From Bombyx mori (Eukaryota; Arthropoda; Insecta; Lepidoptera; Bombycidae): 64,000 bases of DNA. Position 1 is the stretch's first letter, and each line of letters opens with the position of its first letter. Of the stretch, positions 23,879-55,199 are shown piece by piece. A program made the translations under genes and the position numbers. The stretch is taken from positions 11,982,001 through 12,046,000 of the forward strand of contig NC_085118.1 in the NCBI RefSeq assembly GCF_030269925.1, written 5' to 3'. Under the pieces are notes generated by a model. The model searched no databases. It was not told the DNA's origin and saw only the letters and a list, made by a program, of their open reading frames with translations.

Positions 23879-24465
23879 TTAAGACATCGTGGCCTAGGGC
23901 GTTGGACGATACATTGGAGCGGTTCCACAATGCCAGAGCTCGCAATAGTAGCAGTACCAATTTTTCCTGATGAAATATGTACATACTTAAAAAAGAATAC
24001 GTGTGTGTGACTTACACGGTGAAGGATTAAAAAAATATTATTTTCGTAATTACATGTGACAGGGCATCTTGCGGGTACTGCAGCGTCTCGTTCGAGGCAG
24101 CGTGCGTGCTCGCTGGTACGCCTCCGTTGGACCTGGAAGCAGATGCGCTCGCTGCGGATTATGCGTGGCGATACGATCTCCGTTAGGCGCGGTGGCCTCG
24201 TAAAGGGTTGTTCGGCCTCCGGCCCGGAAAAATAGGGCATCTTGAGAGCCCACACGGATAGATACCACCACCCTGCTTATTTCTGTCGTGAAGCAGTAAT
24301 GCGTTTCGATTTGTAGGATGGGGCCGCTAATGTAGTGTAAAAAACTTAGACTTAGAACCATGTGTCATTATAGGCGGAGGCATTAACATGGTTGATGAGC
24401 ATCAACTGCCGTAAGTAACCATTCAATACCAGGTGAGCCGTGAGGTCATCTTAGTAATAAATAAA
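23879..24465 (+). mobile_element. Bm1 SINE, old, interrupted by a 162 bp insert
   Basis: The head AGACATCGTGGCCTAGGGCG lies at 23880 and the tail GAGCCGTGAGGTCATC-TAGTAATAAATAAAAA near 24465. The body is split at the AGGGCATCTTG site, duplicated at 24061-24071 and 24234-24244. Parts of the head around the B box are deleted. Confidence 0.75.
24072..24233. mobile_element. Unidentified GC-rich 162 bp insert with 11 bp target duplication
   Basis: It is bounded by perfect AGGGCATCTTG repeats and sits at a position continuous in every other Bm1. Composition is sharply GC-rich and CpG-rich (GTCTCGTTCGAGGCAGCGTG, CGGCCTCCGGCCCGG) and ends GGAAAAAT on +. The - strand is fully open in at least two frames. 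It looks like a retroposed piece of a GC-rich transcript (mRNA or structural RNA) that I cannot identify. Confidence 0.6.
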
Positions 24466-24531
24466 AAAGTAGTAAATGTATGTCTGTGCCTTGACCTAAA
24501 GCTTTTTCAGACGGAATAAGTTTATCATCTG

Positions 24532-24845
24532 GCTTTTTGGCGGGAAATGAGGAACAAAGTTGTGTGAATTGTTTTTGTTAATTTAGTGTTTCTTTAGGTT
24601 TAAACGTCTTTAAGAGGAAATGTAAAGTTTGGGAAAATGAAACAAATTCACTCTAATTGGTTTCTTGGGTCCCTTCAAATAGTCTACTAAAGTCTTAGTA
24701 AATAACCACCACTGTATGTACTGAGCCTTTATTTCATTTAATCTCATTTCGTTTCATTTAATTTCATCCTAGATGATTACAGTCTCAAATAAAACAACTT
24801 CATCTCATTTCGCTCCATTTCATTTTTCAAATATCAGAATAAATG
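24532..24845 (+). mobile_element. Retroposon family X, copy A (diverged)
   Basis: CTTTTTGGCGGGAAATGAGG, TTGTTAATTTAGTGTTTCTT, GGGAAAATGAAACAAA and the ATTTCATCC-rich end align with copies B, C and D. It is the most diverged copy and its 3' end is lost. Confidence 0.65.
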
Positions 24846-24984
24846 TATGTATGTACCTATGTATTGTATAATTCAAAATTTTTAAAGGATTTGACAATGG
24901 CACACATGCACACAGCTATTGAAGTAAATTGCCATTTAGAAAAAAGAAGACATAAGAAGCTTATCATCTATGGCCTAACTTAAG

Positions 24985-26592
24985 TATTTTTATTTTATTT
25001 TTATTTTATTTTATTTATTGGGTACCAACATGTTATACATCAGCACAGAACATTACAGGTATCATATACATTGATTTCACACTAAATGCTAACACAATTA
25101 CAGGTACCGACTGCATGCATAAAAAAAAAGCGGTTCATTATATAAAAAACAAAGAAAAACTATATATAACATTACATGAAGACCCTACATTAATACACAT
25201 TTACTACCAAATACGCTATTACTTAATTGAAAAAACTCATTGAGCAAGGCTGTAGACTTCTCGTCTAAAACTGTCAACAGTGCCAGCAAAAACGTCCAGA
25301 GAATACTTGTTATGCAAATTATTTAATTCCCCAACTAGTCTGCTGAGAGGCGCGTTCTTACCTAGGTTGGTGTAGAATCTGGGAACCCTGAACACCATCA
25401 ACTTCGAGGCCCTTGTCGACGTCAGCGGCACGTTAAAGTTCAGAAGAGATAAGAGATCAGGGGCATCGTATTCTTCGTTAACAAGTTTATGCAGGAACAA
25501 TAGATCGAGAGTGCGTCTCCGCTCCGAAAGAGAGCTCATGTGGAAATACTTTAACCTAGCCGGGTAGCTCTGAATGGTTTTAGCAACATTGCAGGAGAAA
25601 GCAAGGTGCCACAGAAAACGCTTCTGGACCCTCTCTAACTTCTTTTTGTACACGTCGTAAAAAGGGTTCCAAGTGACACTGCAGTACTCCAGAGTGCTAC
25701 GAACGTAAGAGTTGTATAGTAATATTTTTGTTTCCGGTCTAGTAAAGTCCCTGCTGTTCCGCAAAACAAAGCCGAGGGACTTGAAAGCCTTCGAGCAGAT
25801 CTTCTCAATATGGACGTGAAATCTTAATTCTCGGTCAACTTCTACGCCGAGATCCCTAATACTATCGACCTCTTTTATGATGCTATGGTTTATAGTGTAG
25901 TTGTAGTGAGATCTAGTTTTTCTTCTGGAAAAATGAATTGAATAGCATTTGGCCGGATTGAGGTCCATATTGTTGCGTGAACACCATGAAACCAGGCGGT
26001 CAATGTCGTTCTGCAGGAATATCACATCCGACGCACAATTTACAACCCTGAAAATCTTCAAATCATCCGCAAACAGATAATGTCTGCAGTGGTGAAAGCA
26101 ATCACCAATGTCATTTATAAATATATTAAAAAATAGAGGACCGAGATGGGATCCCTGTGGCACGCCAGAGGGTGTCGAGAAAGGGTCAGAAAAAAAACCC
26201 GATGCTACGACCATTGATTGGCGGGTCGAGAGATACGATGAACACCAGCTCAGCAATGGCTCAGCGATGCCGTTATCAGAGAGCTTCTGCAAAAGGATTC
26301 TGTGATTCACGCGATCAAACGCTTTGCTAAAATCGGTGTACACAGCATCAACAGCCGAGCGCCTGTCGACCTCAACGGCAATTTCGTTAATGAAAGATGT
26401 CAGGTTTGTTGACGTAGATCTAGACTTCGTGAAACCGTGCTGATGAGGGCTGATTAGATTTTTGAAATGCCAAGCCAAAATCGGGTGGAGAAGTTGCTCG
26501 AAAATCTTTGCAAATACAGCAAGAATTGAAATAGGTCGGTAGTTCCTGATAAGATCCTTCGGGCCGTCCTTATGCAAAGGAACAATTGTATT
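24985..26592 (-). pseudogene. 5'-truncated LINE with an open reverse transcriptase
   Basis: On -, the frame is open from LINE sequence at about 26592 to the stop at 25237-25239. It contains RNYRPISILAVFAKIFEQLL, an NTP-site-like FSKAFDRVNHRIL, SGVPQGSHLGPLFFN and the catalytic YLFADDLKIF. The N-terminal endonuclease and ORF1 are missing. The frame continues artificially to 26733 through antisense of copy B of family X. The 3' end is the AAATAAAATAAAA-type tail (T-rich on +) near 24985-25020. RT motifs fit the CR1/jockey group. The intact RT suggests a fairly recent insertion. Confidence 0.85.
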
Positions 26593-26603
26593 GGGTGTAT
26601 GGG

Positions 26604-27018
26604 AACTTTTTGGCGGGAGCGCGAGGAGTGAAGTTGTGTGATTTGTTTTATTTTGTCTATTTAGTGTTTCTTCAGGCTCAAATGTGTAATAACGGTGGTT
26701 TATTATCTGTTTAATTTCTGTGAAAGTGCACAAATGTGGGAAAATGAAACAAAGCCTCTGGACGTAACTTCTCGGGATCCTCCAAAAAGTCCACTGAAAA
26801 ATTTTCAGTAAATGACCACCATTTTACTAAGATTATATTTCATCCCATATCATCTCATTTCATTTAATTTCATCCCAGTTGATTAATGTCCCAAATTAAT
26901 CATCTTCATTTCATTTCACTCCATATTATAATTTTTCATAAAAATAAGAATATTAATTAAAATAAGATATGACTTAAAGGTCTTAGTGACCAGGTCATAA
27001 AATCCCTTAAAAAAAATA
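26604..27018 (+). mobile_element. Retroposon family X, copy B
   Basis: It runs from AACTTTTTGGCGGGAGCGCG to CATAAAATCCCTTAAAAAAAA and is flanked on both sides by the exact 14-mer ATTGGGTGTATGGG (26590-26603, 27019-27032). The A-rich 3' end and target duplication show retroposition. There is no coding frame. Confidence 0.75.
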
Positions 27019-27109
27019 ATTGGGTGTATGGGGTATGGAACTTTTTGGCGGGAGCGCGAGGAGTGAAGTTGTGTGATTTGTTTTATTTTGTCTATTTAGT
27101 GTTTCTTCA

Positions 27110-27420
27110 TGTTGGAGTTTGTATATTAAATGTAATGGCAGGCAACACTTGACACTTGATTAGATTTCGAATATTGGAATTATTTTAAATGTTTTAAAAA
27201 ACAGATCATTGTATTCTCGTAAGAAAATGTTAGTAACTTCTCATCTAGACACGGCAAGACAAACATGTAATAGTTTTATTAAAAAATATATAGATAATAA
27301 TTGTATTATGGTTTAAAAGTGTTCAAGCAATCTGCAATATAATTATAATGAAGCAGTTGTGTTTTTAAATAGCCCCTCATCACCTACAGAACCCAATCCC
27401 ACAAATTAAACCATCCAACA
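27110..27420 (+). repeat. 5' LTR of the copia-type element
   Basis: 311 bp, TGTTGGA...TCCAACA. It differs from the 3' LTR only at CACTTGACACTT versus CACTTGAGACTT (near 27151). Confidence 0.9.
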
Positions 27421-27434
27421 GGTTATGGGCCCAG
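27421..27434 (+). promoter_or_regulatory. Half-tRNA(iMet) primer binding site
   Basis: GGTTATGGGCCCAG abuts the LTR end with no gap. It is the reverse complement of CTGGGCCCATAACC in the initiator tRNA-Met anticodon stem-loop. Confidence 0.8.
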
Positions 27435-27706
27435 ACCAGAATTTATAAGGTAATATTTATTATAGTTTGCTGATTAAAACATCACCTACGCCTACAACAT
27501 CACCATGGAAACGAAACTGTTTGTAAAAATTTTTCTTAGCAACCGATATGTAATGAATTTAATGAAAATAAAACCATTAAAAAACAGAAAATGTTATAAT
27601 ATTTGGCTGAAATACCAAACAGAATTATAAGAGTATGAGATAAGGTAATAGAAGGGAGAACAACAAATAAAAAATAATCGTGAAGACGAAGTCGACAAAG
27701 TTCGAG

Positions 27707-28005
27707 AAGGTGCTAGAGGAAGATATGGAGTTAATGAAGTTCGAGAAGGTGATAGAGGAAGAAATGGAGTTAATGGAGTTCGAGAAGGTGATTTTAGAGG
27801 AAATAGTAGTAATGGAGGTAATGAAGTTCGAGAAGGTGAAATAGGAAGAAATGGAGAGTTAGTGGAGTTCGAGAAGGTGATATTAGAGGAAATAATAGTA
27901 ATGGAGGTAATGAAGTTCGAGAAGGTGAAATAAGAAGGAATGGAGAGTTAGTGGAGTTCGAGAAGGTGATATTAAAGGAAATAATAGTAATGGACTGTAA
28001 TGAAG
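27707..28005 (+). repeat. Tandem repeat array 1 (about 40-47 bp units)
   Basis: About seven units start GTTCGAGAAGGTG and alternate two types: GATATTAGAGGAAATAATAG and AAATAGGAAGAAATGGAGAG. The higher-order pair therefore repeats at about 90 bp. It lies inside the copia-type element. Confidence 0.8.
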
Positions 28006-28259
28006 TAGAAATGGCGTAAAGTTCGAGATGTTGTTAAAAGGCGAAATAATAGAGAAACAAATGAAAATGGAACGAATGATAGCAGATTAACAAATGAAAA
28101 TCTGGTCATGGAAAACTTTGAGACTTTAAGTGTATTCATTTTAAAAAAAAGTGAACATGTTTCGGGAGAAATGGGTTAGTTTGTAAGTTTGATAGGGAAA
28201 TTTAAATGCTATATACAACAAGAGGTATAACTAAAAAGAGACAAGGATAATTCATAAAG

Positions 28260-28336
28260 TAAGGGGGTGTTTTCAATGAATTCAAAATTAAGGGGGTGCT
28301 CTTTTTCAACAGACATAAACAATTAAGGGGGTGATC
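28260..28336 (+). repeat. Three spaced AAGGGGGTG purine tracts
   Basis: TAAGGGGGTG occurs at about 28261, 28291 and 28325, each after AAA or AATT. It resembles the GAGGGGGTG tract at 29931-29939 that should prime plus-strand synthesis, so these could be extra polypurine tracts (inference). Confidence 0.5.
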
Positions 28337-28785
28337 ATAAAAATATTTTTTTTTATTAATTATACTATAAATACAATAGATAGTCTAGCCGTGGAGGAAG
28401 TACACATTATTTGATACAAACATATTTACAGTCGTTTTTTAAAATCCTTTTGAGTCTCTTTTATAGTTTTGTTTTATTGTTGTTTTATAATAGATGTTAG
28501 GAATTTTGTTTTGTGTTATATTAAAATAATAGAACGGATATGTGCAAAAAGTGAGAAAATTTAAGAAGTGAGAAAAAACAAAAGTTAATGGAAGGTTGTA
28601 TGAATAATGTAAGATTGTATGTGTGATGTGAATTCAAATGTTGAATTTGTTGAAGTTGTGCGAGGTTATTTGTTATGAGTTATGTGGTTTGTGAGTGGAG
28701 TTGAAGGTGATTAAGGTTAAAGAAGTTAAGAGGGAGATTAACGTTAAATAAGTTGAGAAGGAGATAAAGGAGTTTAAAGGTAAAA

Positions 28786-29350
28786 GAGTCGAGTAGGAGT
28801 TAAAGGTAAAAGAGTCGAGTAGGAGTTAAAGGTAAAAGAGTCGAGTAGGAGTTAAAGGTTAGAGTCGAGTAGGAGTTAAAGGTAAAAGAGTCGAGTAGGA
28901 GTTAAAGGTAAAAGAGTCGAGTAGGAGTTAAAGGTAAAAGAGTCGAGTAGGAGTTAAAGGTAAAAGAGTCGAGTAGGAGTTAAAGGTCAGAGTCGAGAAG
29001 GAGTTAAAGGTTAGAGTCGAGAAGGAGTTAAAGGTTAGAGTCGAGAAGGAGTTAAAGGTTAGAGTCGAGAAGGAGTTAAAGGTTAGAGTCGAGAAGGAGT
29101 TAAAGGTTAGAGTCGAGAAGGAGTTAAAGGTTAGAGTCGAGAAGGAGTTAAAGGTTAGAGTCGAGAAGGAGTTAAAGGTTAGAGTCGAGAAGGAGTTTTA
29201 GAGTCGAGAAGGAGTTAAAGGTTAGAGTCGAGAAGGAGTTAAAGGTTAGAGTCGAGAAGGAGTTAAGAGTCGAGAAGGAGTTAAAGGTTAGAGTCGAGAA
29301 GGAGTTAAAGGTTAGAGTCGAGAAGGAGTTAAAGGTTAGAGTCGAGAAGG
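28786..29350 (+). repeat. Tandem repeat array 2 (24-26 bp units)
   Basis: A 26 bp unit (GAGTCGAGTAGGAGTTAAAG plus GTAAAA) repeats about eight times. It is then replaced by a 24 bp unit (GAGTCGAGAAGGAGTTAAAG plus GTTA) repeated about fifteen times. Two short deletion units occur near 29196 and 29266. C occurs almost only in the GTCGAG core, so the strand is strongly purine-biased. Confidence 0.9.
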
Positions 29351-29555
29351 AGTTTAGGTTAAAGAGGTCGAGAAGGAGGTTATTAAAGTAAAGAGGTTGA
29401 GAAGGCGTTTAAGGTTATTAAAGTAAAGAGGTTGAGAAGGCGTTTAAGGTTATTAAAGTAAAGAGGTTGAGAAGGCGTTTAAGGTTATTAAAGTAAAGAG
29501 GTTGAGAAGGCGTTTAAGGTTATTAAAGTAAAGAGGTTGAGAAGGCGTTAAAAGT
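29350..29555 (+). repeat. Tandem repeat array 3 (about 36 bp units)
   Basis: About five units of AAAGTAAAGAGGTTGAGAAG followed by GCGTTTAAGGTTATT. It is contiguous with array 2 and shares its GAG-AAGG core, suggesting array-by-array derivation. Confidence 0.88.
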
Positions 29556-29939
29556 TTTAAATAAACTTGAAGAGTTTATGTAGGAAGTCGAGAAGGAGTT
29601 AGACTATTATAGTTAGGGTTTTATATAGTGAGTCAAGAGGGAAGTTAAGGTTGAATGGTTGTATGGTTGAATGAAAGTATATTTTTGATCGAATTGGAGT
29701 TGGAGAAGTAAGAAAGGATTAAAGGTAGCGACATTAAAGATAGTATTAAGTTTGAAAGGTAAAATGAATAGTTGTTGGTTGAATTGAGAGGGATTAAGTG
29801 GAAGTAACGGAATGTAAGTGGTTGTGAGGTTTTAAAGTATGTATGGAAAGTAATTAATTTATGAAGGTCAGGTTAGCGTTATTCTTTTTTGGTATTAAAT
29901 TATAGACGGAGAAAAATGTGTGCAAGTGTTGAGGGGGTG

Positions 29940-30250
29940 TGTTGGAGTTTGTATATTAAATGTAATGGCAGGCAACACTTGAGACTTGATTAGATTTCGA
30001 ATATTGGAATTATTTTAAATGTTTTAAAAAACAGATCATTGTATTCTCGTAAGAAAATGTTAGTAACTTCTCATCTAGACACGGCAAGACAAACATGTAA
30101 TAGTTTTATTAAAAAATATATAGATAATAATTGTATTATGGTTTAAAAGTGTTCAAGCAATCTGCAATATAATTATAATGAAGCAGTTGTGTTTTTAAAT
30201 AGCCCCTCATCACCTACAGAACCCAATCCCACAAATTAAACCATCCAACA
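29940..30250 (+). repeat. 3' LTR of the copia-type element
   Basis: 311 bp, preceded by GAGGGGGTG and followed by the CTTCA target duplication. Confidence 0.9.
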
Positions 30251-30822
30251 CTTCAGGTTTAAATGTGTAATAATGGTGGTTTATTAACTGTTTAATATCT
30301 GTGAAAGTGCACAAATGTGGGAAAATGAAACAAAGCCGCTGGACGTAACTTCTCGGGATCCTCCAAAAAGTCCACTGAAAAAATCTTAGTAATTGACCAC
30401 CATTTTACTAAGATCATATTTCATCCCATATCATCTCATTTCTTTTCACTTAATTTCATCCCAGTTGATTAATGTCTCAAATTAATCATCTTCATTTCAT
30501 TTCACTCCATAATATCATTTTTCATAAAAATATGAATATAAATTAAAATAAGACATGACTTAGAGGTCTCAGTTACTATTGGATGTATGGCTTAGTTCTA
30601 TTGCCTTTCTCTTTGAGAAAAACCCTACATATGTACTACTGTCATAACTGTCTACTGTCTACTACATCTATAGCCAGCCAGGCTACAACATTCAACAACA
30701 ATTGAGTTATTGTTATTTATATACCTATTAAAAAATCAGCTTCTAATATGTATGCAATGGGTTTTTTCCCACATTTATAATTTTAAACTATTAGTTTGTC
30801 TTCATACAATTAATTTTACAAT

Positions 30823-52032
<21,210 letters not shown>

Positions 52033-52125
52033 TGTTATTCATAATTTTAAATATATAAAAAAAGATTTTCATTCTAAAATTCATGTTGTTTTACTTCTCC
52101 AAGACGTAATAATTCAACAGGAAAG

Positions 52126-52131
52126 AATAAA
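52126..52131 (+). terminator. Probable poly(A) signal of the zinc-finger gene
   Basis: AATAAA, 94 bp after the stop codon. It lies inside the convergent interval shared with SCO1. Confidence 0.55.
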
Positions 52132-52138
52132 TCACATT

Positions 52139-52144
52139 TTTATT
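52139..52144 (-). terminator. Probable poly(A) signal of the SCO gene
   Basis: TTTATT on + (AATAAA on -), 62 bp past the SCO stop. It is only 7 bp from the opposite gene's signal, so the two 3' UTRs should overlap. Confidence 0.55.
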
Positions 52145-52205
52145 AGAACTTAACAGAATACTGTAAATTAAAACTATAATCTATAAACTAGCACATTTAA
52201 ATGCT

Positions 52206-55160
52206 TTAAAACCATGTTGATTTCTTTGCAGCTTCATATTTCTTAATGTTCACTAACATTGATTCATAAATTTCTTTGGCATTCCTATTCTGTCCATAAT
52301 AATCGACAAATTCACCATCTGGATTAACTAAATAAACTATAATGGTGTGGTCAACCTGGAACAAAAAATGTGTCTTTTAACTTAAATTTAGCTGTTTTTT
52401 CTTTTTTTTTGGACATGATAAAGAAAATGCATTTTTTTGGAACGAAGTTCCTTATGAGACGATGCGGAGGGGTACCCTAACCAGGAAAAAACATCCGTAA
52501 CGTAAGATTTTTATTATTTATGTATAGTCTTAGTATGATGGCTATACATATATAGTCTACGTGATGACGGTTATTATTATTATTATTCATATAAATAGCT
52601 GTTTCTTTTTATATTATTATTATATATTTTTTATAAATGATTGTGAATAAAATAAAGTTGATAACTTTGTAAAATAGTTTTTTTTATCAATAAAAAAACC
52701 ATATGTATACCCGAATAATTATTTTCTTTAGACCTCGAATAGAACTTAAAATTAATATTTTTATAATAAGGAACTTTGTTCCTATCCGGTGTCCCACGAC
52801 ACCCCACATCTTTTTTTTCACCAGAATATTGAATTTAGGGTAAATTTCAATTCACAATGGATCCTAATAGTCTGAATACACAAAATAACTTTTTATTTCT
52901 GTTTCAAAAAAATTAAATAAAAAATTAGGTCCAATTTTCAACATTTATCAGCAACTTCTTCAAATTTTCTTACAAATTAGTTACCACAGATTATTCATTT
53001 TTTATTTTAGTAATCATCACAGCAAAATATGCACTACCTAATGCATGATTTCATCTAATTAAATTATAGTAAGGTCTACTATCAGACAATGATGTATAAA
53101 TAATGAAACAAACTTACAATATAATCATTGTCAACATCTTGTGGCCCGGCACTGAAGTACACTCTATAAGACTTGCAAGCTTGCTGGACTTGTTCCTTTG
53201 TTCCAGTTAAACCTAGCAGTCTTGGTGTAAACTCCTTACAGTACCTAAAATTATTTTTAACAAAAAAATATTTCATTCAGATTAAATGTGAATTCTTATA
53301 GGTTACTTATTTATAGGATAGAACTAACCTAAGATAATTAAAACTAACTTAGATATTTCATAACCATTTTTTTAGATGGGTCGAAAAGCCCTCTGATTAC
53401 TAGAGGTCGGAGTAGCTAAATTGATTTAAGGTCGTTGATGTCAAACGTAAAGGATAATATGGATATGCCTCCAAAATACTGGAACTTCATATTTATTGTG
53501 ATATTTGTTCTGGAATTTGGAAATTAGCATGAATCTGTGGTTAAAGTGAAAAACTTATAAATAATATTAATCTACGCTACAAGTGCTAGCTAATGGTGAA
53601 AGAAATCAGTATTTTATTTTATACAAAAACACCGTGGAATAGTTAGGCGTATTTTGTCCCTTTCTGTTGAATTAGAAATGACGCTTATCAGAATGAGACA
53701 AAACTTTTGTTTTTTGTTACTTTATCTCATAAAAATAGAAATTGTATCTGATGAAGTTTAATTTTTTTTTTCAATTTAAAAAAATTATCATTATGGATAA
53801 AATGGCATGTCCATATTATAATATCTTGACGCAAGTATATAAAATCAATCTACCTACTCCGACCACTGGTGATTATCATTGTTCAATTCTAATGTCTTAC
53901 TTCTTATTGATTAGAATAATAACCACATTCAATATTAAGAAAAGTATACTTCATTGCAGATTTATTGAGAATTCATAAAATTTAAATTAAATATATCTTG
54001 AGAGAAAAAGGTTAAAGGTTTAACTTACTTGCCAACTAATTCTGGTGTGTCCCTCTGAGGGTCTACTGATATGAAGACTGGTTGCAAAGGTGGTGATGAT
54101 GGAGTTTTGTCTGCAATAATCATTTCAACTTTGAAATTTAAAATTAATGAGGAATTGGGTGGGGAATTCAGTCTTAAATTGATGAGATGTGACAATTACA
54201 AATTTAAGCAAGTAAAATTGTTCAATATATTTAGTTGTTTGCTGTTTTTTTACAACAGGTACATGAAATCAGATTTACATATTTTCAACTTCACAACAAC
54301 ACTTCTAATTGAATTTGATTCGATAATATATATCTGTGAACACGTTAAGAATAAGGTTTCCTAAATAAAAATAGATTTAGACAGTATAAATGGTAATATA
54401 GTACAGTACAGAGGGTGAGATCCTAATAAAATTGTATGTGAATTTACTGTATAAAAATGATTTTTTGGAAAAAAAAACAATATATTACTTCTAATAATGT
54501 CATTATAATGTCACAAGACAGTTGTATGTTGCTGTGCTTTATACTTATACACCCTAATTCATCCCATCAACACATTAATTGATCTCTATACAGGCAAGTA
54601 CCTTTTTAAAGAAGGTAACGTAATTCATTTATTATACATATAAGGTGTATATTTTAAATCAATAAGTTGATTAATTTTATTTTACTTTTAACTTACCATG
54701 TAAATCCACAACTTCGGCTAACTTTTCCAACTCATCTGGACAAATATCTGGGCAGTGAGTGAAGCCAAAATAGATTAACATCCATTTTCCTAAGAAGTCA
54801 GCGCTTTTAACTAATTTGCCCTGAAAACATATTTTTGGTCATTTTTTGTTCGCCAGTAATTTAGTTAAGGAATATCGACAAAATTACCTCCGAATTTACT
54901 AGCTCAAAACTGCCACCTATTTTTGCTTTTCCAAGTTGTTTTTTTCTTTCTCGGTCAAGCGCCTCCTGTTTTTCTTTTTTGACATACATCATAAAAGCCG
55001 TCAAGCCTCCTCCAACTACAACGGTTGCTGCCATTGACTTCCATGTTATCGGCATAAGCGTTTTCGGAGTTCTTTTAGGAGGAACAGCACATTGTCGCAC
55101 GGGAGTTGTACTTAATGCACGAAATACAAAACTAACTCGATTCCGTAGCATGGAATTCAT
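52206..55160 (-). CDS. Sco1: SCO1/SCO2 copper chaperone, 5 exons
   Basis: Mitochondrial inner-membrane protein that delivers copper to subunit 2 of cytochrome c oxidase (family knowledge). Exons on -: 55160-54888, 54820-54697, 54110-54029, 53244-53118, 52355-52206; phases agree; 251 codons. An Arg-rich presequence (residues 1-35) precedes one membrane segment (about 41-60). The thioredoxin-like domain begins about residue 85. The copper ligands are visible: Cys114 and Cys118 in [12 protein letters not shown] and His205 in [14 protein letters not shown]-type [11 protein letters not shown] is present. The start at residue 1 or Met4 (MLRN) cannot be told apart. An inverted-end repeat occupies intron 4. 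Confidence 0.95.
52439..52818 (-). mobile_element. Palindrome-ended dispersed repeat, copy 2
   Basis: GGAACGAAGTTCCTTATGAG at the left and GGAACTTTGTTCCTATCCGG with GTCCCACGACACCCCACATC at the right. It is the inverse of the copy at 4496-4865 and keeps the same outer arm. It lies in SCO intron 4. Confidence 0.65.
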
Positions 55161-55199
55161 TTTATTATTTTAACAGTTTTATGTTACCTTGGATAGTAA

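Larger units (their letters stand above)
27110..30250 (+). mobile_element. Non-autonomous copia-type LTR element filled with tandem repeats
   Basis: It is 3141 bp long. Two 311 bp LTRs start TGTTGGA and end TCCAACA (27110-27420, 29940-30250) and differ at one visible position. The target duplication is CTTCA at 27105-27109 and 30251-30255. Directly after the 5' LTR, GGTTATGGGCCCAG (27421-27434) is complementary to the anticodon arm of initiator tRNA-Met, the half-tRNA primer used by Drosophila copia (established). The purine tract GAGGGGGTG precedes the 3' LTR. No open frame over about 60 codons exists inside. The interior is purine-rich tandem repeats on +. Reverse transcriptase and integrase must come from a partner element. 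Confidence 0.85.
27033..30586 (+). mobile_element. Retroposon family X, copy C, split by an LTR element
   Basis: The left part 27033-27109 (GAACTTTTTGGCGGGAGCGC to TTTAGTGTTTCTTCA) resumes at 30251 (CTTCAGGTTTAAATGTGTAA) and runs to about 30586. The break is exactly the CTTCA target duplication of the LTR element 27110-30250. The copy follows copy B head to tail. Its 3' end lacks the CAGGTCATAAAATCCC block. Confidence 0.75.

Noticed and set aside
26593..26733. N-terminal part of the long - strand RT frame
   Set aside because: It is antisense of retroposon X fused by chance to the LINE frame.
28786..29555. Regular short repeats resembling a CRISPR array
   Set aside because: Units are contiguous with no unique spacers, sit between LTRs, and the genome is an insect.
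53742..54364. Open frames of 78 and 97 codons inside the SCO gene region
   Set aside because: They are antisense to SCO exon 3 or lie in AT-rich introns; no domain.
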